Positions 14,939 through 24,511 are shown, numbered from the stretch's first letter. The stretch is DNA of 33,433 nucleotides from Elusimicrobiota bacterium (GCA_030696455.1 JAUYSH010000024.1:1-33433); one strand, 5' to 3'. The notes: generated by a model not told the origin, from the letters alone. A program made the numbers and translations.

Positions 14939-15957
14939 TGAGCGAGCCCGTCCTCTCCGTCCGCGGCCTGCGGACGCACTTCATCACGCGCGAGCGGACC
15001 GTCAAGGCCGTCGACGGCATCAGCTACGACCTCCACCCCGGCAAGACGCTCGCCGTCGTCGGCGAATCGGGCTCGGGCAAGAGCGTCCACGCGTTAAGCA
15101 TTCTTCGGCTTCTTCCCGAACCGCCCGCCAAAGTCGTCGGCGGCGAAATTCTTTTCAACGGACGTGATCTTCTAAAACTAAATCAAGAAGACATGCGCGC
15201 GATCCGCGGCAACCGCATCGCGATGATCTTCCAGGAGCCGATGACGAGCCTCAACCCGGTCCTCAAGGTCGGCGAGCAGATCGCCGAGGCGATCGTCCTC
15301 CATCAGGGCGTCACCCAGGAGCAGGCCTGGGCCAAGTCGGTGGACCTCCTCAAGAAGGTCGGCATCCCTCACCCGGAAGAACGGGTGAACGATTATCCGC
15401 ACCAGTTCTCCGGCGGCATGCGCCAGCGCGCGATGATCGCCATCGCGCTGTCGTGCGAGCCCGACGTCCTGATCGCCGACGAGCCGACGACCGCCCTCGA
15501 CGTCACGATCCAGGCCCAGATCCTCGAGCTGATGAAGGACCTGCAGCGCGAGTACCACATGGCGATCATCCTCATCACGCACAACATCGGCGTCGTGGCC
15601 GAGATGGCCGACGACGTCGTGGTCATGTACGCCGGCCGCCCCGTGGAGCACGCCTCGGTCGGCGAGCTCTTCAAGAATCCGAAGCATCCCTACACCAAGG
15701 GCCTGCTCGGCTCGGTGCCCTCGATCTACGTCAAGAAGGAGCGCCTCGAGGCGATCGCGGGCCAGCCCCCCGACCTCAGCGGCGGCTTCACCGGCTGCCC
15801 GTTCGCGCCGCGCTGCCCGAGCGTGCTGGAGCGCTGCAAGACCGACGACCCGCCCCAGTTCCATCTCGCCGGCGAGCGCATGTCCAACTGCTGGCTGATC
15901 GAGGGCGAGTCGAAGGAATCCTCGCACCGCCACGCCTCGACGGGGGGAGCCAAGTGA
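14938..15957 (+). CDS. dppD: Peptide ABC transporter ATP-binding protein (DppD/OppD type)
   Basis: The 339-residue ATPase has Walker A GESGSGKS (42-49), a Q-loop [11 protein letters not shown], the ABC signature FSGGMRQR, and Walker [15 protein letters not shown] with the H-loop LITHNIGVV. The C-terminal extension has the oligopeptide-transporter cysteine motif GCPFAPRCP, followed by further Cys residues, typical of DppD and OppD. It should pair with the next gene to power import through DppB and DppC, which are encoded about 8.6 kb downstream. GTG is the start because it shares a base with the preceding stop; homology begins immediately ([11 protein letters not shown]). Dpp versus Opp cannot be told from sequence alone. 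Confidence 0.92.
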   Translation: MSEPVLSVRGLRTHFITRERTVKAVDGISYDLHPGKTLAVVGESGSGKSVHALSILRLLPEPPAKVVGGEILFNGRDLLKLNQEDMRAIRGNRIAMIFQEPMTSLNPVLKVGEQIAEAIVLHQGVTQEQAWAKSVDLLKKVGIPHPEERVNDYPHQFSGGMRQRAMIAIALSCEPDVLIADEPTTALDVTIQAQILELMKDLQREYHMAIILITHNIGVVAEMADDVVVMYAGRPVEHASVGELFKNPKHPYTKGLLGSVPSIYVKKERLEAIAGQPPDLSGGFTGCPFAPRCPSVLERCKTDDPPQFHLAGERMSNCWLIEGESKESSHRHASTGGAK

Positions 15958-16970
15958 GCGAGGCGCCCCTGCTCCGGGTCAAGGACCTCAAGAAGCACTT
16001 CCTCGCCCGCAAAGGCATGTTCGGGGAGAAGACTGCGGTCAAAGCCGTCGACGGCGTCTCCTTCGACGTGATGCCGCAGGAGAGCTTCGCCGTGGTCGGC
16101 GAGTCCGGCTGCGGCAAGACCACCTTGGGCAAGCTCGTCCTCGCGCTCGAGAGCGCCACCTCCGGCTCCGTGATCTTCGACGGCCAGGACGTCGCGGCGA
16201 TGAACGGCGCGGCGCTCAAGAAGATGCGCCGGGAGATGCAGGTCATCTTCCAGGACCCCTACTCGAGCCTCAACCCGCGCATGACGGTCGAGGACATCAT
16301 CACCGAGCCGTGGGTGATCCACGGGATGCACAAGGACTCCGCGGAACGCGCCAAGACCCTCGCCAAGCTCCTCGACGACTGCGGCATCGCCAAGAGCTAT
16401 CTGCCCCGTCACCCGCACGAGTTCTCCGGCGGGCAGCGCCAGCGCGTCGGCATCGCGCGGGCCCTTTCCCTCGACCCGAAGCTGGTCGTGGCGGACGAGC
16501 CGGTGTCGGCCCTCGATGTATCCATTCAGGCCCAGATTCTAAACCTGCTGAAGGATCTGCAGAAAGAAAGAAAGCTCGCGTATCTTTTTATCTCGCATGA
16601 TTTCTCGGTGGTCCGTCATTTGTGCACAAGAATTTCCGTTATGTATTTAGGGCGCGTCGTCGAGACCGCCGACTCCGAGACGCTCTTCAACGACCCCCAG
16701 CACCCTTACACCGAGGCGTTGTTGTCCGCGGTCCCCGTCCCAGATCCCGCCATCGAGCAGCGCCGCAAGCGCATCATCCTGACCGGCGACGTGCCGTCCC
16801 CGCTCAAGCCGCCGTCGGGCTGCCGCTTCCATCCGCGCTGCCGCTACATGCGCGACACCTGCCCCGTCAACGACCAGATCCTGATCGCCGCGAAGCCCGG
16901 CCACGAGGCCGCCTGCGAGGTCCTGCCGTTCAAGGACGAGCGCAGCGAGGCCGCGCTCGTGGCGCTCTAG
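15954..16970 (+). CDS. dppF: Peptide ABC transporter ATP-binding protein (DppF/OppF type)
   Basis: The 338-residue partner ATPase has an N-terminal insertion after LLRVKDLKKHF (ARKGMFGEKTAVKAVDG), typical of OppF and DppF. It has Walker A GESGCGKTT, VIFQDPYSSLNPRM, signature FSGGQRQRVGIA, Walker B LVVADEPVSALDVS and the H-loop FISHDFSVV. The tail carries the GCRFHPRC cysteine motif. The GTG start overlaps the upstream stop (GTGA) and follows GGGGGGAG. With DppD it would form the ATPase heterodimer of one importer. The membrane subunits are separated from it by an OPT transporter and three binding proteins, an unusual gene order. Confidence 0.92.
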   Translation: MSEAPLLRVKDLKKHFLARKGMFGEKTAVKAVDGVSFDVMPQESFAVVGESGCGKTTLGKLVLALESATSGSVIFDGQDVAAMNGAALKKMRREMQVIFQDPYSSLNPRMTVEDIITEPWVIHGMHKDSAERAKTLAKLLDDCGIAKSYLPRHPHEFSGGQRQRVGIARALSLDPKLVVADEPVSALDVSIQAQILNLLKDLQKERKLAYLFISHDFSVVRHLCTRISVMYLGRVVETADSETLFNDPQHPYTEALLSAVPVPDPAIEQRRKRIILTGDVPSPLKPPSGCRFHPRCRYMRDTCPVNDQILIAAKPGHEAACEVLPFKDERSEAALVAL

Positions 16971-16994
16971 CCGCCCCAATGGAGACCACCCCTC

Positions 16995-19199
16995 ATGACC
17001 ACTTACGCTAAAGAGGCGCACAAGCCCTACGTGTCCGACGCGACGGTCATGGCGGAGTACACCTGGTCCGCGGTCATCGTGGGCGCTTTGCTCGGCATCG
17101 TCTTCGGCGCTTCCTCCCTTTATCTGGTCCTGAAGGTCGGCATGACGGTCTCCGCCTCCATTCCGATCGCGGTGCTCTCCATCACCCTCTTCCGCCTTTT
17201 CTCGAAGCTCACGGGAGCGCGCAAGACGACCATCCTCGAGAACAACATGGTGCAGACCGTCGGCTCCGCCGGCGAGTCCATCGCCTTCGGCGTCGGCGTC
17301 ACCATGCCGGCCTTGATGATCTTGGGCTATGAGATGGACGCGGCGCGCGTGCTGATCGTGTCCTCGCTCGGCGGCCTGCTCGGCGTGCTGATGATGATCC
17401 CGCTGCGCCGTGCCTTCGTCGTCAAGCTTCACGGCGTGCTGCCGTATCCGGAAGGCACCGCCTGCGCGGACGTCCTGATCGTCGGCGAGAAGGGGGGCTC
17501 CTCGGCCAAGACCGTTTTCACCGGCTTCGGCATCGCCGCCGCCTACAAGGTCCTCATGAGCGGCTTCAAGCTGTGGGGGGACGCGCCCGAGCGCCACATC
17601 CCGTTCTTCAAGGGCGCCGCGGTCAGCGGCGAGGTGGCCCCCGAGCTCGTCGGCGTCGGCTACATCATCGGCACCCGCATCTCCTGCGTCATGGTCGCCG
17701 GCGGCGTGCTGGCCTCCTGGGTGCTCATCCCGGCCATCAAGCTGTTCGGCGACGGGCTGGCGGAGCCCCTCTTCCCGGCGACCAAGCTGATCAAGGACAT
17801 GTCTCCCGGCGACATCTGGAAATCCTACATCCTCTACATCGGCGCCGGCGCCGTGGCCGCGGGCGGGATCATCTCCCTGTTCCAGGCCCTGCCCACCATC
17901 TTTTCCGCGCTCAAGAGCGGCCTGGCCGACGTCCTGGCCGGCGGCCTGACCAAGTCGAGCGGCCCCAAGCTGCGCACCGACAACGACCTGCCCAACTCCG
18001 TCGTCGTCGTGGGCAGCCTGCTCCTCATCATCGCCATCGCCGCGGCTCCCGGCTTGGGCCTGGGCTTCGGCGTCAAGGGCTTCATCGGCGCGATCCTGAT
18101 CGTGCTGTTCGGGTTCCTCTTCGTCACCGTCTCCTCGCGCCTGACCGGCGAGATCGGCTCCTCCTCCAACCCGATCTCGGGCATGACCGTGGCGACCTTG
18201 CTCATCACCTGCCTGATCTTCGTCCTCCTCGACCAGCTCGACCCCGCCGGCAACTGGGTGGGCAAGGGCGCGCGCCTGACCGCGCTGTCGATCGCGGCGA
18301 TCGTGTGCATCGCGGCCTCCAACGGCGGCACGACCTCGCAAGACCTCAAGACCGGCTACTTGGTCGGCGCCACGCCGCGCTATCAGCAGCTGGGCCTGCT
18401 CGTGGGCGCCCTGAGCTCGGCACTCGTCATCGGCCTGACCCTCATCCTCCTCAACGACGCCAGCACGACCTACGCCAAGCGGGATTTCCCCGCGATCACC
18501 GCCCCGTCCGATCTGAAGGAAACCGAGGGGCTCAAGGGCACGGACGCCGCCGTCGACGCCGCTTCCTACAAGGTCTGGCACGCGGCCGAGGGCGAGGTCG
18601 CGGGCCTTCCCCAAGGCAAATACCTCGTCGACGAGTCTGGGAAGATCAAGTATCTCGTCGACCCGGGCATCAACGGCGTGGAGACCACCCGTTTGGACGG
18701 CACAAACGTCCTTAAATACAACGCCCCCAAGGCGCGGCTGATGTCCTTGATCATCGACGGCATCATGACCAGCAAGCTGCCGTGGGGGTTGGTCTTACTG
18801 GGGGTCGGCATCGCGTTGGTCCTAGAGCTGTGCCGCGTGCCGTCCTTGCCCTTCGCGGTCGGGGTATACCTGCCGCTGTCGGCCTCCACGCCGATCTTCG
18901 TCGGCGGCGTCCTGCGCTGGATCGCCGACGGCTGGACGAGGAAGGGGGAGGCCGAAAGCGACATGAGCCCGGGCGTGCTGTTCTCCTCGGGCTACATCGC
19001 GGGCGGCGCCATCGCGGGCATCCTGCTGGCGATGCTGAGCCTGAGCCCGTCGCTGTCGCAGTCGATGGACTTAAGCGAGCGCTTCGCCGCGATCGCCAAG
19101 TCCGACCTGACCTCGGTGGCGGCGTTCGGCGTCATCTCCGCGCTGCTGCTGCTCGTGGGCGGGGAGAAGTGGCTGACGGATAAGAAGAAGCGGGCCTAA
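16995..19199 (+). CDS. OPT family oligopeptide transporter
   Basis: The 734-residue polytopic protein has the conserved blocks of the bacterial OPT family: ENNMVQTVGSAGES, LPYPEGTACADVL, SSRLTGEIGSSSNPISGMT, NGGTTSQDLKTGYLVGATP, and FAVGVYLPLSASTPIFVGG. About fifteen hydrophobic segments are visible. Between residues 500 and 590 there is a hydrophilic insertion without membrane segments, probably an extracytoplasmic domain. OPT proteins are ion-coupled importers of small peptides or metal chelates and do not need ATP. Lying 24 bases after the ATPase gene and in front of three peptide-binding proteins, it most likely adds a second peptide-uptake route. An iron-chelate substrate (as in YSL members) cannot be excluded. 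ATG is the only start consistent with the N-terminal alignment. Confidence 0.92.
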   Translation: MTTYAKEAHKPYVSDATVMAEYTWSAVIVGALLGIVFGASSLYLVLKVGMTVSASIPIAVLSITLFRLFSKLTGARKTTILENNMVQTVGSAGESIAFGVGVTMPALMILGYEMDAARVLIVSSLGGLLGVLMMIPLRRAFVVKLHGVLPYPEGTACADVLIVGEKGGSSAKTVFTGFGIAAAYKVLMSGFKLWGDAPERHIPFFKGAAVSGEVAPELVGVGYIIGTRISCVMVAGGVLASWVLIPAIKLFGDGLAEPLFPATKLIKDMSPGDIWKSYILYIGAGAVAAGGIISLFQALPTIFSALKSGLADVLAGGLTKSSGPKLRTDNDLPNSVVVVGSLLLIIAIAAAPGLGLGFGVKGFIGAILIVLFGFLFVTVSSRLTGEIGSSSNPISGMTVATLLITCLIFVLLDQLDPAGNWVGKGARLTALSIAAIVCIAASNGGTTSQDLKTGYLVGATPRYQQLGLLVGALSSALVIGLTLILLNDASTTYAKRDFPAITAPSDLKETEGLKGTDAAVDAASYKVWHAAEGEVAGLPQGKYLVDESGKIKYLVDPGINGVETTRLDGTNVLKYNAPKARLMSLIIDGIMTSKLPWGLVLLGVGIALVLELCRVPSLPFAVGVYLPLSASTPIFVGGVLRWIADGWTRKGEAESDMSPGVLFSSGYIAGGAIAGILLAMLSLSPSLSQSMDLSERFAAIAKSDLTSVAAFGVISALLLLVGGEKWLTDKKKRA

Positions 19200-19238
19200 A
19201 GCCAGAACTCGCCTCATCGATCGGCGACTCAAATTGTC

Positions 19239-19244
19239 TAGAAT
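19239..19244 (+). promoter_or_regulatory. -10 box, leaderless start of the first binding protein
   Basis: TAGAAT ends six bases before the GTG at 19251, the expected transcription start. There is no ribosome site or good -35 box. It would give the binding-protein genes a promoter of their own. Confidence 0.55.
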
Positions 19245-19250
19245 ACGGCT

Positions 19251-20993
19251 GTGACGAGACTCGCGCTCGCCGTCCTGCTGGCCGTGTCGTGCGGCCTTAA
19301 CGCCCGCGCCTCCAGCGACGGTAAGTCCACGGAATCTTCCGTCCTCGACTACGCCCTGGCCTCCGACGTGGACACTCTCGACCCGCACTGGGGCTACGAC
19401 GCGGTCTCCCTGTTCGTCGTCGACCAGGTCTACGAGACCTTGATCGACTTCAAGGGCGAGTCCCTCGACGCCTTCGAGCCGCGCCTGGCGACCGTGGTGC
19501 CCTCGCTCGAGAACGGCTTCCTGTCCAAGGACGGCCTGACCTACGCCTTCCCGCTTCGCCTGGGCGCCAAGTTCCACGACGGCTCGACCCTGTCGAGCGC
19601 GGATGTGAAGTACTCGCTCATGCGCTTCCTGCTGCTCGACCGGGAAGGGGGACCGTCCAACCTGCTGCTCTACGCGCTGGTCGGCGTGAGGAGCGCGTCC
19701 GAGCTGCCGCCGGAGCAGATCTTCGACCTGGCCGACAAGGCCATCTCCACCGAGGGCGGCTCCGTCGTCCTGCGCCTGCAGAAGCCCTTCGCGCCGCTGA
19801 TGGGAATACTCGCCAACTTCGCCCACATCGTGTCGAAGGGCCACGTGACCGCCAACGGCGGCTGGGACGGGCGCAAGGACACCTGGTTCAGGCACCGCAA
19901 CCCCGCGAAGGAAAAATCCGCGCTGTACGCGCGCGCCAACGGCACCGGTCCCTTCCGCCTCGAGTCGTGGGACCGGGCCGGCAAGAGGATCGTGCTCCTG
20001 CGCAACGAGGCCTACTGGCGCAAGCCCGCCTCCTTGGCCCGGGTCAACCTGATCGCGCTGTCGAACTCGCTCGACCGGCGCAAGCGGCTCGCCGAAGGGC
20101 TCATCGACGCGGCGTTCGTCGAGCGACGCTACCTGGACCAGTTTCAGGGCCTGCCCGGCGTGGTCGTCACCGACGGCCTGCCCGCCCTCGAGGCGCAGAA
20201 CTCGGTCCTGCTCAACCAGCGCATCGAGACGAGGGAGAACCCCTGGATCGGCAGCGGCAAGCTCGGCGACGGCGTGCCGCCGGATTTTTTCGCCGACGTC
20301 GAGGTGCGCAAGGCCTTCGCGTTCGCCTTCGACTACGACGCCTTCATCATAGAAGGATACCGCAGCAAGGCCATCCAGGCGCGCGGCCCGATCCCGGCCG
20401 TGCTGTTCGGCTACAACGAGAGGCAGAAGCCGTGGCCGTTCTCGCCGTACCAGGCCGAGGGGGCGTTCATGCGCGCCCGCAACGGCGAGGTCTGGGCGCG
20501 GGGGTTCTCGCTGTCGGTGGCGTACACCGAGGGGAACTCCGAGCGGCGCATCGCGTGCCGCCTGCTCAAGGAAGGCGTGGAGAAGATCAACCCGAAGTTC
20601 CGCGTGGAGTGCAGGGCGCTTCCCGAATCGAGGCTCTTGGATGAGTTTCGCGCCCGGCGCCTGCCCGCCTTCGTGTACCGCTGGATCCTGGACTACCCGG
20701 ACCCGCACAACGCCGTGGAGCCCTACCTGCACTCGCGCGGCTATTTCGCGTCCTTGCTCGGCTACGCGAACCCGCGCGCCGACGCGATGATCGACGCCGG
20801 CGCCGCCGAGATCGACCCGGCCAAGCGCAAGGCGCTGTACCGCGAGCTGCAGGCCCTGGCCATCTTCAACGCGCCCGCGATCTTCACGGCGGACAGCTAC
20901 AACATCGTCGTCCGGCGGGACAAGGTCCAAGGCTGGCTGTACCACCCGATCCAACCCTACGGAACTTTGTACGAGGTCACTAAAATCCCATGA
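19251..20993 (+). CDS. Family-5 peptide-binding protein, paralogue 1
   Basis: The 580-residue protein starts with a signal peptide (about residues 1-21, cleaved near NARASS). It has the SBP family-5 pattern: VDTLDPHWGYD near the N terminus, KFHDGSTLSSADVKYSL, a FRLESWDRAGKRIVLLRNEAYW segment, EVRKAFAFAFDYDAFI, and a C-terminal YPDPHNAVEPYLHS stretch. These proteins bind peptides or other solutes in the periplasm and dock on DppB/DppC-type permeases. A Cys sits near the signal end, but the surrounding residues make a poor lipobox. GTG start is supported by the -10 box upstream and the signal peptide. It overlaps the next paralogue by ATGA. It is the most divergent of the three, so it may bind different substrates. 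Confidence 0.9.
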   Translation: MTRLALAVLLAVSCGLNARASSDGKSTESSVLDYALASDVDTLDPHWGYDAVSLFVVDQVYETLIDFKGESLDAFEPRLATVVPSLENGFLSKDGLTYAFPLRLGAKFHDGSTLSSADVKYSLMRFLLLDREGGPSNLLLYALVGVRSASELPPEQIFDLADKAISTEGGSVVLRLQKPFAPLMGILANFAHIVSKGHVTANGGWDGRKDTWFRHRNPAKEKSALYARANGTGPFRLESWDRAGKRIVLLRNEAYWRKPASLARVNLIALSNSLDRRKRLAEGLIDAAFVERRYLDQFQGLPGVVVTDGLPALEAQNSVLLNQRIETRENPWIGSGKLGDGVPPDFFADVEVRKAFAFAFDYDAFIIEGYRSKAIQARGPIPAVLFGYNERQKPWPFSPYQAEGAFMRARNGEVWARGFSLSVAYTEGNSERRIACRLLKEGVEKINPKFRVECRALPESRLLDEFRARRLPAFVYRWILDYPDPHNAVEPYLHSRGYFASLLGYANPRADAMIDAGAAEIDPAKRKALYRELQALAIFNAPAIFTADSYNIVVRRDKVQGWLYHPIQPYGTLYEVTKIP

Positions 20994-22738
20994 AAACGCT
21001 TCTGCTCGCCGTCTTGTTCGCGACTCCCGCTTCCGCCCAGGTCAAGAATCCCGACACCTTCGTGTACGCGACGATCGGCGACCCCGACAGCCTGGACCCG
21101 GCGTGGTCCTACGACACGGCGAGCCACAACATCATCTCGAACGTCTATGAATATCTTCTGGCCTACAAGGGGTCGGGGCTCGCCGTGAAGGATCTCATGC
21201 CCATCATCTCCGAGAAGGTCCCGACGAAGGCCAACGGCCTGATCTCAGCCGACGGCCTGACCTACCGCTTCCCGATCCGCAAGGGCGTCAAGTTCCACGA
21301 CGGGACGACCCTGACGCCGGAGGACGCGCGCTACTCGATCCTGCGCTTCCTGCTGGCGGACCGCGACGGCGGGCCCTCGTCCTTGCTGCTCGAGCCGATC
21401 CTGGGGCTCAACAGCACGCGCAAGGCAGGCAAGCTCGACCCGACGGTCGTGGAACGCGCGTTCAAGGCGGTCACGCTCGACAAGGACGTGCTCGTCGTCA
21501 AGCTCGCCAAGCCCTTCGCGCCGTTCCTTTCGATCGTCGCGAACTTCGGCGCGATCCTGTCGAAGGACTTCTGCGTCAAGAACGGGCAGTGGGACGGGAA
21601 GGCCGAGACGGCGGCGGCGTTCAACAATCCCCTGCGCCAGGGCGTGCTGCCCAACGACAAGGCCGTCGGCACCGGGCCGTTCAAGCTCGAGCGGTTCGAC
21701 AAGACCAACAAGCAGACCATCTTGACGAGACACGAAGCGTATTGGCGCGCGCCGGCCAAGCTCAAGCAGGTCGTGATCAAGGTCGTCGACGACTTCAACA
21801 CGCGCAAGCTCATGCTCCAGGCGGGCGACGCGGACGCCGTCTACGGGCCGCAGATGTACTTCCCTCAGCTGTCGAAGGTCGAGGGCGCGGAGGTCATCGA
21901 CGGCCTGCAGAACCTCGAGCGCTCGGTGATCCTCGCCTTCACGTTCAAGATGAACCCCGTCGCCAACCAGAACATCGGTTCGGGGAAGCTCGACGGCAAC
22001 GGCGTGCCGCCCGACTTCTTCTCGGACAAGGACGTGCGCAAGGCGTTCGCCTACAGCGTCGACTACGAGGGCTACATCCGCGACCTCCTGCGCGGCAAGG
22101 GCCGGCGCACGGCCGGCGTGATCCCGGGCTCCCTGCCCGGCGCCTCGAACCCGAAGCCGACGTTCACGCTGGACCCGAAGAAGGCCGAGGAGCACCTGCG
22201 CAAGGCCTGGGGAGGACGTGTATGGGAGAACGGGTTCAAGGTCTCCTTCGTGTTCAACGCCGGCTCCGCGCCCGCCCAGGCGATCGCGCAGATGGTCAAG
22301 AAGAACATCGAGGCGCTCAACCCGAAGTTCCGGGTGGACCTGCGCATGATCCAGTGGTCGACCTACCTCGAGCAGACGCAGGCCAACAAGATCCCGCTGT
22401 TCCTCGCCGCGTGGCAGGCCGACTATCCCGACGCTCACAACTTCGCCTTCCCGATCGTCCATTCCGAAGGGTACTACGCGGGCAAGCAGGGCTACAAGAA
22501 CCCCGCCGTCGACGCGGTCATCGACGAAGCCTCGCGGACGCAGGACGACCGCGTCCGCTCATCCCTTTATAAACGAATGCAGGATTTGGTTGATGAGGAT
22601 GTGCCGCACGTGATGCTCGCGGAGGGCGTGCGTTACCGCACCCAGCGCAAGTGGGTGAAGGGCTTCATCTACCGGCCGACCTTCCCGGACATGCCTTACG
22701 GCGGCTACTACTACGACCTTCATAAGGCCGCGCAATGA
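20990..22738 (+). CDS. Family-5 peptide-binding protein, paralogue 2
   Basis: The 582-residue protein has a short signal peptide ending in TPASA, before QVKNPDTFVYATIGD. Conserved family-5 blocks follow: DPDSLDPAWSYDTASH, KFHDGTTLTPEDARYSI, FKLERFDKTNKQTILTRHE, RKLMLQAGDADAVYG, DVRKAFAYSVDYEGYI, and YPDAHNFAFPIVHS. Its opening resembles that of paralogue 3 (KNPDxYVYxTI, DSLDPAxSYDTASH) much more than paralogue 1, so these two look like the newer duplicates. ATG overlaps the preceding stop (ATGA); there is no clear ribosome site, so translation is probably coupled. It should deliver peptides to the downstream permease pair. Confidence 0.92.
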   Translation: MKTLLLAVLFATPASAQVKNPDTFVYATIGDPDSLDPAWSYDTASHNIISNVYEYLLAYKGSGLAVKDLMPIISEKVPTKANGLISADGLTYRFPIRKGVKFHDGTTLTPEDARYSILRFLLADRDGGPSSLLLEPILGLNSTRKAGKLDPTVVERAFKAVTLDKDVLVVKLAKPFAPFLSIVANFGAILSKDFCVKNGQWDGKAETAAAFNNPLRQGVLPNDKAVGTGPFKLERFDKTNKQTILTRHEAYWRAPAKLKQVVIKVVDDFNTRKLMLQAGDADAVYGPQMYFPQLSKVEGAEVIDGLQNLERSVILAFTFKMNPVANQNIGSGKLDGNGVPPDFFSDKDVRKAFAYSVDYEGYIRDLLRGKGRRTAGVIPGSLPGASNPKPTFTLDPKKAEEHLRKAWGGRVWENGFKVSFVFNAGSAPAQAIAQMVKKNIEALNPKFRVDLRMIQWSTYLEQTQANKIPLFLAAWQADYPDAHNFAFPIVHSEGYYAGKQGYKNPAVDAVIDEASRTQDDRVRSSLYKRMQDLVDEDVPHVMLAEGVRYRTQRKWVKGFIYRPTFPDMPYGGYYYDLHKAAQ

Positions 22739-22739
22739 G

Positions 22740-22748
22740 TGCTAGAAT
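22740..22748 (+). promoter_or_regulatory. Extended -10 box before paralogue 3
   Basis: TGC-TAGAAT ends seven bases before the ATG at 22756, with no ribosome site. It overlaps the end of paralogue 2 and could start an internal leaderless transcript for the third binding protein and the permeases. Confidence 0.55.
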
Positions 22749-22755
22749 AAGCCCC

Positions 22756-24501
22756 ATGATCCGACTGATCCTCGTCGTCGCGCTCGTCCTCGGCGCGGTG
22801 CCGGCCACGGCCGCCAAGAACCCCGACGCGTACGTCTACCTGACGATCTCCGACGCCGACAGCCTCGATCCGGCTTACTCCTACGATACGGCCAGCCACA
22901 TGCTCGTCCTGAACATCTACGAGCCCCTGTTCCAGTTCGACCGGACGTCGACCTCGGAGCTGATCCCGCTGCTGGCGACGGCGGTGCCGACCCGGGAGAA
23001 CGGAGGGATTTCCCCGGACGGGCGCACCTACACGATCACCCTGCGCAAGGGCGTCAAGTTCCACGACGGCACGCCGGTGACGCCCGAGGACGTGAAGTGG
23101 TCCATCCAGCGCTTCATCCTCGTCGACCGGGCCGCGGGACCCTCGGCGCTGCTGATGGAGCCGCTGCTGGGGTATCCCTCGACGCGCGGCGACGACGGCA
23201 AGATTCTCTCAGACGTATGGGTTGACGTCGAAAAGGCCGTCAGCGTGCAGGGCGACAAGCTCATCCTCCGCCTGCCGCGCCCGTACGCCCCGCTGCTGAG
23301 CATACTCGCCTCCTGGGCCCCCGTCCTCTCCAAGTCCTGGGCCGCCAAGAACGGCGACTGGGACGGCTCGGAGCGGACGTGGGAGAAGCACAACAACCCC
23401 AGCAAGCAGGCCTCCCCGTTCTTCGAGCGCGCGATGGGCTCGGGACCGTTCAAGCTCCAGCGCTGGGACCGCAAGACGAAGGAGATCATCCTCGAGCGCC
23501 ACGACGGCTACTGGCGCGGGCCGGCGAAGATCAAGAACGTGGTCATCAAGGGCGTCAACGAGTTCGGCACGCGCAAGCTCATGCTGCAGGCCGGCGACGC
23601 CGACGCGATCTACGCGGACCGCCCGCTGCTGACCCAGCTCCAGGGCATCGCCGGGGTCCAGATCATCGACGACCTCCCCACGGTCGAGATGAACCCCGTG
23701 GTGTTCTTCACGCACGAGATCAACGCCGCCGGCAATTCTTTCATCGGATCGGGGAAGCTCGACGGCGCCGGCATCCCGCCCGATTTCTTCAACGACAAGG
23801 ACGTGCGCAAGGCCTTCGCGTACTCCTTCGACTACAAGGGCTTCATCACCGACGTGATGCGCGGCAAGGGGACGCAGGCGACGGGTGCCATCCCCAAGTC
23901 CCTGCCGGGCCACAACCCGAAGGGCCGCAAGCACTCGCTCGACCCGAAGCTCGCCGAGGAGCACTTCCGCAAGGCATTGGGAGGACGTTTATGGGAGGAG
24001 GGGTTCAAGTTCACGATCGCCTTCAACACCGGCAACCTGCCCCGCCAGACCGTGTGCCAGATCCTGAAGCGGAACATCGAGAAGCTCAACCCCAAGTTCA
24101 AGATCGACGTGCGCGCCGTCGAGTGGCCGACCTTCCTGGACAACTACAAGTCCTCGAAGCTGCCGATCTTCGTGATGGGCTGGAACGCGGATTACCCGGA
24201 CCCGCACAACTTCGCGTTCCCGTTCCTGCACTCGAAGGGGGACTACCCGATGACGCAGAAGTTCAAGAACCCCGAGTTCGACCGCCTCGTCGAGGAGGCC
24301 AACTCCACGACGAACGCCGCCAAACGCAAGGAGGTCTACGCGAAGCTCCAAGACCTCGCGTTCGACGAGGCGCCGCAGCTTTACATCATCGACGGGGTGC
24401 GCTATCGCACCCAGCGCGACTGGGTGAAGGGCTGGTACCACAACCCGATCTTCCCCGACTCGCCCTACGGCGGCTACTTTTACCCCATCTCAAAGGACTA
24501 G
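22756..24501 (+). CDS. Family-5 peptide-binding protein, paralogue 3
   Basis: The 581-residue protein starts with a clear signal peptide (MIRLILVVALVLGAVPATA, then AKNPDAYVY). Conserved blocks parallel paralogue 2: DADSLDPAYSYDTASH, KFHDGTPVTPEDVKWSI, FKLQRWDRKTKEIILERHD, RKLMLQAGDADAIYA, DVRKAFAYSFDYKGFI and YPDPHNFAFPFLHS. ATG 22756 is preferred: it places the signal peptide correctly and lies seven bases after a TGC-TAGAAT box. An in-frame ATG at 22735 overlaps the preceding stop and would add seven residues; both may be used. The gene is followed by the permease genes, with a hairpin in between. Confidence 0.92.
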   Translation: MIRLILVVALVLGAVPATAAKNPDAYVYLTISDADSLDPAYSYDTASHMLVLNIYEPLFQFDRTSTSELIPLLATAVPTRENGGISPDGRTYTITLRKGVKFHDGTPVTPEDVKWSIQRFILVDRAAGPSALLMEPLLGYPSTRGDDGKILSDVWVDVEKAVSVQGDKLILRLPRPYAPLLSILASWAPVLSKSWAAKNGDWDGSERTWEKHNNPSKQASPFFERAMGSGPFKLQRWDRKTKEIILERHDGYWRGPAKIKNVVIKGVNEFGTRKLMLQAGDADAIYADRPLLTQLQGIAGVQIIDDLPTVEMNPVVFFTHEINAAGNSFIGSGKLDGAGIPPDFFNDKDVRKAFAYSFDYKGFITDVMRGKGTQATGAIPKSLPGHNPKGRKHSLDPKLAEEHFRKALGGRLWEEGFKFTIAFNTGNLPRQTVCQILKRNIEKLNPKFKIDVRAVEWPTFLDNYKSSKLPIFVMGWNADYPDPHNFAFPFLHSKGDYPMTQKFKNPEFDRLVEEANSTTNAAKRKEVYAKLQDLAFDEAPQLYIIDGVRYRTQRDWVKGWYHNPIFPDSPYGGYFYPISKD

Positions 24502-24502
24502 A

Positions 24503-24511
24503 TGCTATATA
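24503..24511 (+). promoter_or_regulatory. Possible extended -10 box before the permease genes
   Basis: TG-C-TATATA lies just after the stop of binding protein 3. It would give a leader of about 43 bases that contains the hairpin at 24533-24554. Confidence 0.35.

Noticed and set aside
16647-18614. Long minus-strand frame opposite the ABC ATPase and OPT genes
   Set aside because: Low-complexity shadow translation; the plus strand encodes conserved OPT motifs throughout.
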